Assembly (NCBI GenBank): GCA_038373865.1
Contig: JAXGGA010003928.1
Location: 1-64,000, forward strand
Source of the DNA: Uloborus plumipes
Lineage: Eukaryota; Arthropoda; Arachnida; Araneae; Uloboridae
Direction: 5' to 3'
Length of the DNA: 64,000 nt
Every line of letters begins with the position of its first letter. The first letter of the stretch is position 1. Of the stretch, positions 56,803 through 64,000 are shown one piece after another. Made by a program: the position numbers and the translations under genes. The notes under the pieces were generated by a model, which worked only from the letters and a program-made list of their open reading frames with translations, did not search any database and was not told the DNA's origin.

Positions 56803-57178
56803 CACTTCAAAAAATGAACTGTTGTTTTTACAGTATAATACTGGCAACCGAGGTTCCAATTTAAAACTGTAAAATGCACAGTAATAAACTGTAAAACTGG
56901 CAATTTTACAGTTTCTTCCTGTAAAGCTAGCAATTTTAGTTTAATGTCGTAAAATTTAGCTGTATTATACTGTAACAACAGCAGTATAATACTGGCAGCA
57001 GAGGTTCCAGTTTAAAACTGTAAAATGCACGGTAATAAACTGTAAAATTAGCAATTTTACAGCTTATTACTGAAATTGAGCAATTTTACAGTTTAGTACT
57101 GTAAAATTAGAAATTTTAGTTTATTGCTGTTAAATTAGCTGTATGATACTGTAAAAACAACATTTATTTTTTACAGTG
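56803..57178. mobile_element. ACTGTAAAA-type MITE, copy 5
   Basis: It begins CACTTCAAAAAATGAACTG after TA and ends CATTTATTTTTTACAGTG. It contains six or more ACTGTAAAA/TTTTACAGT words. The paired words TTCCAGTTTAAAACTGTAAAA are shared with the other copies. Confidence 0.82.
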
Positions 57179-60100
57179 CATAGTATTCAAAAAAACGTTA
57201 CCCCAACCACATTTCACCACAACAAATAAATAACCACGCGGCCTTAGATATGTGAAAAGAAAGACACTGAACATTTATATTAGATGAAAAATTCCTTGCA
57301 TTTTTATCGCAACGAAAGAACTGTGAGGATTCATAATCGCCTCCCCAGAACAAAAACGAGCCAACCTTATATTCCCCCTTTCATAAACATTTCTTTTTAA
57401 CGACCGATGTTCTTTTTTCCCCGAATCGGCACATTCAATTTATGGAATGCTTAAGAATTTATGATTGGAGAATTGAGGTCAATCTCTTGGCAAAGAAAAT
57501 CTTTTCACAAGTGAGTTATCTCCATAATTGCAGGATATAAAGATCCTTTGTCAACACTTCACCAGGAGAGAAAAATTTATTTTCCAATTAAGATGACGAT
57601 GTCATTAGAGGCAATACTGCTGCCAGAAATGATATAATTAAATCAACTGAAAGTGTCTCTTTATTCATTGTTCAGCATTTCTTAGAAGACAAATATCACT
57701 TTAACTAGGAGCTTTGAGAGTAAATTCCAACGAATATCGATCCTCTCAAGTTAATTATTTTGTGGTTATTAGGAGTACAATATACAACTTAATTTAACAT
57801 GCGAAGGATATCTGGAAAAAGGTACTAATTTAAAAAAGAAGAAACACATGAAAACATTTTTTCAAACAATTTTTTTTTTTTCAAATAAAAGAACATTCCT
57901 TAAAATATTTTTGACAAAGAGACCGTTTACCAAAAAAACAACTCTGCGGGTCTGACAACCTTGCAACCAAAAATGTTATTGGAATTAATCCCTCCCCCCT
58001 TTTAGTTGCTGCCCTGATATTGCTCGCTTATCAGGAGAAGTCACTTAAATCCACCTTCGTTACGTAGAATCCAACAATTCTATTTCAGTTTTCAGAAGAA
58101 GGTTTATGATCATAACTTTTTATCGTAAAAGCAAGATTTATATCACGAATAAAATTATTTTTAAACTAAAAGAAACTGCTACAAATAAAAAAATTTTAGT
58201 GGCATTGAAATTGAAGTAAACTTTTATGTTATAAAGAAACATTAAGTAATTCAGAAACGCATTTCCAAAACTGGAAAACGACTTTTGAAAAAAAAATCCA
58301 CTTATTTTGAATCAACATTGATACTTTTTTTTTCATCCAGTGCTAAACTTGCAAAAAGCTTTGTCATTTGCAATATTTTTTTCAAAAGAAACCATTCATT
58401 TTATTCCTTAACGAATTCTACACCTCTACCAGAGTTAAATTCGAATTCGGCAGATAATTGAATCGTTAGGCAAGTGGAGTACTTCGATTGACAAGCAACA
58501 AGTGGTTTAGTACTCATCAAAATGCAGAAATTCTTTGGAACAGGGGAAAATGCGTTCTCCCCGCAAACCGTTTGGATGCCTCATTCATTAAATGGACGTA
58601 ACTGTTCTCTATTCTCTAAAATATATTTATCTTTGGGGAAAGTATGTCGAGCCCTATCGTAGAAGGTAATAATAGGCATGAATTATTTATAGCACACTGC
58701 ATAATGATGTGGTTCTTTTTTCCAACCTAATAACCAGATATTGATTGTCAGCATTATATTTCACTGCTTAAGGATTATTTTTCGCTTAAAAAAAAGACTT
58801 AGTTGGTAATTTATAGACATTATCAGATGAACGATTTTAAAACGAATTTGGGATCAGTTTGGGAGAAAGAAAACAGAAATTGCAATGTTTTGACGGCAAA
58901 TTTGTTCATTGATTTATTTTTTAATTTTTTTTTTCTTTTGATGATGAATTAAGTTTTAAAATTTTGTATTTTACGATTATTTGTTTGCGGATGAAATCCT
59001 GTTTGCATTTATCCCAGAGAGCAATCTATGTTTCTAAAACGAAGGTTTTTTATGGGTTTGTAGTGTATGTTCCCTATACGAATCCAATTTACGTCGGATC
59101 TCGACCAAATTTGACAGGGAGGTACTTGGCCACCAGGAGAAGGTCATAGGTGGGGGGGGAGGTTGAACGTCAAAAAAGTACCAAACGGTTCGAATTTTAA
59201 TTCAATGACTCGAAAATGACTCTTCCTACCGGTTTTGTTCTATTTGGAAAACATCGGGAAAAACATTTTCACACATTCCTGCGGTTTTGAAAATTGCTAA
59301 TCGATAACTTCACCAGGGAAAAAGATACAGGCATTTTTAAGTTAGTAAGAATCAATTTTAAATTGCTGGACAAATAAAAATCGTCTACACGAGCTTGAAT
59401 GCAAAACAAAAACGCGTGAAAAAATCATTGCTAAGAAATAGCTAAATTTCATATCTGTTGCCCTTTTCTTTCTTGAGTATGAACAAATAAAATTCTTGCT
59501 TTTGCTTTGATTCTTTTCCTGCTACGGGGGGGGGGGGGATAGGGATTTAAAACTTTTTTGGCGATTGATTAATTTTTCATATTGCATACTTTCAAAATAT
59601 TGACTTTAATCTAATCGGGTCTTTTTAACACGCGTCACCCGACATGACTTTCATTCTCAACTTAGACCGTGTAAAGTCGGATAACGAAGCTACTGAGCGG
59701 CTAAAAACTGAATCTCCTTCGCCATGAGGAAGAAGTAAACAGATAAACGTGTTATACATACACAACTATATCTTATTCATCGCTACTCTACTCTAGGTTA
59801 CACAATTTCTTTTACATTTCGTTTCCAATGCATACATTGGAAATACTTTTAGCTATATTTTATTGTACAGTTCAAACGGTTAAAAGTATGCTAAAAACTT
59901 TTCCGCACAATAAATCATGACTTTTTGCCACTTTTTCTGGTTTTTGTCATAACACTAGATGAAAAAACTTTCTACAGACTTTGTGTTTAAAATTTGTAAA
60001 TATTTTTCTCTGTTGTGTCAAAACTTAAATAAATGAGATATCCACATTAAGTTTCAGTATCATTAGTGTGTTTAAGTGTAATTTTAAGTGTGTTTAATCG

Positions 60101-62657
60101 CACTCTGTAACAAAGTATGAGTGCTCTTTGATGTATGTGTAGATTATTTACTCAATGGGGAAGAAAAGTGAAATGAACACTACTCGTGCTGCATGTATTA
60201 TTCAATTCCTGTTGAATTCTAATAGTTCAGGTTCTTGAATAGTACACTAGTAAAAGGTTTTCATTATGACTTTCAGAGGAAAAAAAAGAATCATATGTTA
60301 ATTATAATGATCAAATACAGATTTAAGGGCAAGTCAGCTATTGGAGGAGGAATAAACAATCCCAATACAACTAAAAGAATAAACAATCAAAAGTAAAAAT
60401 ATGAATGAATGAAACATACTTCTGCTTTATTAAAAGAAATACTGAAAAATTGCCTATTCGTAAGGACCTGTATCTCATTATTTGCCAAATTAATAGCATG
60501 CTCTAACTGTATAAAACTTGAATTCAATAATGAAACCCTAGTTCAGATTTTTTTTCCTAATTTTAAAAGTGTTGGGAGGCTACTTCATTATTAACTTTAA
60601 ATCTGCGTAGCACAAAGAAGCTTTTTATGGACTTGGTTAAGGTTTATTTTGAGCCCTCCAATAACTTAATACTTTCTTACATTTTAATTTTTCTCTATTA
60701 TTGTTAAAGATATGCTGGGACAATGTTGGAAAGCATTAAAAAAAACTAAAGAATTAGGTACTGCAATGTAGTGCCACCTCGGCAAGTACAACCATGATGA
60801 TTGATTAAGCTTATATTTACATGGTGTCATTAAAAATTTATTAATTTAGTGCAATGAGACGGGAGGGAGTCTACTTTTTGTGGTGAGTTCTCGAGTACCT
60901 TCAATGATGGTTTTCTGAGCATTTATGGATTTTTGATTTATTTCTCGTGTGGCGACAAACTCATACTATTTCGTATTTACAATTTGTTGGCCGTACTAAT
61001 CACAAACGGTTCTCAAACTAAAATATTTCCTATGTATAGTTTTTAAACCATAATAGTTGTAAACCATAATAGTTATTTTCTCCGCCCGTAGTGACGTTCA
61101 GTGTCACATTAAGTTGCTGTATGGTATAGATACGCCCTTGCCTTACTTACTGTATGTTATTTGACGAATACGTTCAAAATCTTCACATAAATACTAATTT
61201 GATTTTCAAATGCAGAGGCACAAAGTTAATGTTTTTTGCTGGAATCGCATATCATCGACAGAACATAATGTCAAATTGAAATCTGAAGTTTGTTTCACTG
61301 CCTCAAAACATTATCTTTTTACGAAATTCAGTAACAGCCATATATTTCAACTTCAATATGACAAAAATAAATCTTATTTCTTAAAATTATTTCACATTTT
61401 TCGAAAAGAATTCGAAGAAGACCAGTTTTTTTTAGTTCCATTACGAAATCGGACCATGCGCCAAGAATTAAAGGAAGAGGCACTGACTGATTCATAATAA
61501 TTCACATTTCCTGATTCAACTCGAATTTTCTTCCTTGAAGCATCCTTCTTCGACAATTTATTTCCTTTTTATCCTTTTCTCAAAATAAAAGCAGTCTGAG
61601 AAAAATCTGAAAACTTCAATCTTTCTCACCAAAAAAGATTGTCGGCTAAAATAACTTAAGAAAAACAATGTCTTTGTGTAAAATTTTGAGCAAAGAAACA
61701 TTCCCCTTTTTATGGCATCCTTCGCAAAACATTTACTTGTTCGCTATCAAGGAAAATACTTAGAATTTAGAAGGGTTGTCTATCGTTTAAAGCCGTTCTT
61801 AAATATTTTGCTGCGCGAAATATTTTATTAAAAGCAATAATCCGACTCAATTCTGAAATGCAAAATACTTCAAGGTCACTGAATAAAATTGCAGTTCTAC
61901 AAGAAGGTTGGGTGAAGGTTTCATAAATACTTCATGTATTATACATGAAATGCATACTAAATTCATTCAAATTTTGCTACAAACTGTATTGCATTCAAGT
62001 TTCTTTACAACACGTATATAAAAGGAGGATAAACAGTGATTCTGATAAAAATTGAAAATCCTTTGTGTACTAGACAAGCAATAAAGAATTTAAACTTAAA
62101 AAGAGATAATTTTGCTACCAGTTGTACTTTTTAGAAAATTTATAATTTCGGTATTTATTTCATGTGTAAATCTCTATGAAAGATAATAATAAACGTATGG
62201 AGGCAGTCTCAAATTATGATGAAATATGTAGCGAGATTTTTATGCCATATACTATAAGATTTACTCAAAAAAACAATGAAAGAAGTAAGTAGTGAAAAAA
62301 AAGCTTTTAAAAACGCTTTTAAATTGATGATCTGAATCAAAGAAGCCTCTTACACCTACATTTTCTCAAAATTTTCAAAAGCCCAAAATTCAGAAATCTA
62401 TGCTATGATAAATCCCACAAAAGTTGCTGTAAGATGTAAAAAACCCGTGCAAAAATGAGTTAAGTCGTCCACGAAAAATACATTTTTTTTCAACTCGTAT
62501 TGTGAGTATTTGGCATCAATCTTTTTTGCATATTTTAATCTTTCTTAGAATAAAATAAACTTATAAGTTTTAAAATAAAACCGAGGGTTGCCACTAAAGA
62601 AATTACAACTGCATTAAAATTGCGAATTAATTTTAAGCAATCAATGCTGTGCACGAT
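57179..62657. other. Long AT-rich stretch without recognised genes
   Basis: I read through both strands and found no domain, intact transposon or array. A 17-base tandem (AAACCATAATAGTTGTA) occurs twice at 61046-61078. A word resembling a hAT end (reverse of CAAGGGCGTATCTATACC) lies at about 61122-61140 without a partner. Frame 61210-61497 (95 residues) is the longest but is unassigned. This may be intergenic DNA or an intron of a gene outside the window. Confidence 0.5.
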
Positions 62658-62660
62658 TAA

Positions 62661-62972
62661 GGCAGGAATTCAAGTGAAACACGGACGATCGCAACTCACC
62701 ATTGCAATCTCAAATTCCCAAATTTGGATAAGTTGCAATCGCTATAAATGCTAATCGCACTGACGTCACTACGGGTGGAGCCAATACGAGTTCACAAGTA
62801 GTCAGCGATCTCCTCTTATTCGCCAAGTAGGCTGTGACGTTTTATCTAGCTCGTTTTTCATAGGCAAACTTCACGCTGACGTCACGATGTTTTTATCAAG
62901 AAACGTTCTAATGTAATTCATTTTCAGTAGCGATTGCAATGTGCGATCGCCTGTTTCACTTGAATTCCTGCC
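62661..62972. mobile_element. 312-bp Harbinger-like MITE, TAA target, with TGACGTCA core
   Basis: The ends GGCAGGAATTCAAGTGAAAC are perfect inverted repeats (62661-62680; 62953-62972) flanked by TAA (62658-62660, 62973-62975), the target type of PIF/Harbinger. The region 62757-62915 is nearly identical to the core of the element at 40223-40440. No transposase. Confidence 0.85.
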
Positions 62973-62975
62973 TAA

Positions 62976-64000
62976 TACTGCTTGATTTGTACGAAAAAAA
63001 AAAAGAGTACATAACTCCAGAGCTCGAAATACGCTATCTTGCGGTGATTTCCAAATCTACCAAAAGAGGTAAAACATTGTGTTCTACGTATGTCCTTCAT
63101 GCAAAAAGAAAAAACATATAAAGTGATTCATCATTTGAATAGTCATCCACAACATCATAAATATCTGCAAAAACTGCGAGTAAACATTTTTTGTTTATAT
63201 TGTTCTTAGTGAATTTGAATAGATATGAGTTTTTAACCAAAAGTTCAAAGGATGGATTTAATAACATTACTTGAAGAATTAGATCTTTCACCTTGCCTAA
63301 CCCAAAAATAATTTAACTAACCTTATATCTCTACGCCATCTATTTGGAATAAACAGTATGCAAAAATACTTTTGAAAATACTATCGCAGAACGAATATGA
63401 AAAATATAGAGCCGAGAAAAAATGTTTAGAAGTTGAACTACAAGAGATAATAGCTGAAATTTTTAAGCTCCAAGAATTGGTATAGGCTTATTGTTTTAGT
63501 ATTGGGTTAGGAAAGAACCAGATGAATCTTGGCGAGATTTCCCTCCGCAGGTAGGTGTTTGTATTACAGTTACGACAATTACAGAACTCGATGAGTTAAA
63601 AGAACGAACAGTAAATCAATTAAAAAGAAAACTAGCTCCGTTTTTAATGAGCATTGTACTGATATAGCATAGCCTGGCAGAATTAAATCATTTAATCGAG
63701 AAAGTAAAAATATGACACAGCGAGAATTGCTTGTGAACTCGGAAAACGCTAGAAATTAGAATTAAATTACATAGTAATTTGCATTAATTTCTAACGTTTA
63801 GTAATCTTCTTGATACCTCATATCTTTCTTTATAGCTCCAGAATATCCGCAAGACTTAAATAATTCATTCAAAAGAGTAAAAAACAGAAAAAAAACACGC
63901 ATTCGAACAAAAATTACGGTGATTCACTAATTCAAAGCAATTAATCTATAACGGTATATGTTTGCTTTACCGTTTTCGGCCGCCATTAGACAGCAGCTGC
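62976..64000. other. No firm feature; possible decayed coding remnant
   Basis: At about 63385-63482 one frame reads YEKYRAEKKCLEVELQEI and continues with coiled-coil character. At about 63566-63650 another reads ITELDELKERTVNQLKRK. Both are short and bounded by stops. They might be relics of a retroelement gag or of a host exon; neither is supported. Confidence 0.3.

Noticed and set aside
61210..61497. A 95-residue frame as a small gene.
   Set aside because: No domain, signal peptide or splice support. The length is within what AT-rich noncoding DNA can give by chance.
62939..63121. A 60-residue frame beginning MCDRLFHLNS.
   Set aside because: Its first codons are the right terminal repeat of the Harbinger-like MITE, so the frame is a chance product.
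1..64000. CRISPR array, operons, rRNA genes or an origin.
   Set aside because: No regular short repeats with unique spacers, no ribosomal gene sequence and no bacterial gene organisation. The intron and transposon content is eukaryotic.

Overview
The window looks like a repeat-dense, AT-rich piece of an arthropod nuclear genome, most likely a chelicerate and probably a spider. The evidence is the mix of Tc1/mariner, pogo, hAT and Helitron elements, a LINE with an RNase H domain and an (AAC)n tail, tRNA-derived SINEs, long AT-rich introns, and an insect-type gustatory-receptor gene. The species assignment is inference. There are no operons, CRISPR arrays, rRNA genes or bacterial features.

Host genes. 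(1) The last two coding exons of a short-chain dehydrogenase resembling 15-hydroxyprostaglandin dehydrogenase lie on + (15635-15774 and 20066-20192). They join in phase across a 4.3 kb intron full of transposons; the Rossmann and YxxxK exons are not visible and should lie upstream. (2) One apparently intact, intronless 388-residue seven-helix chemoreceptor of the gustatory receptor type lies on - (33435-34601). A truncated tandem copy lies about 7.4 kb away (40893-41734). The duplicated block is 33348-36745 against 40752-42617.

Layout. 0-15 kb: a decayed Tc1 copy holding a minus-strand Helitron, a hAT-type element holding a 1.6 kb foldback, pogo and LINE remnants, then a 3.3 kb TA-flanked element inserted in a Helentron-like repeat. 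15-20 kb: the dehydrogenase exons, with a Tc1 element (one nonsense codon), a pogo 3' end and a LINE gag fragment in the intron. 20-31 kb: two Helitrons head to tail, then a 5.5 kb hAT element that holds further hAT, TTAA-type and Helitron insertions, each dated relative to the next by exact target-site duplications. 31-43 kb: TA- and TTAA-flanked MITEs around the receptor duplication. 43-64 kb: mostly unrecognised AT-rich DNA with scattered MITEs, two SINEs and a TAA-flanked Harbinger-like MITE.

I did not find a coherent multi-gene system. What seems most worth follow-up are repeat families with unusual architecture: MITEs built from ACTGTAAAA-type units, Helentron-like elements with a shared 5' word and 3' hairpin, a hAT MITE carrying two perfect IR-3 nuclear-receptor palindromes, and a conserved core carried between unrelated terminal repeats. 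All coordinates were read by eye; boundaries of decayed repeats are good to within a few to a few tens of bases.
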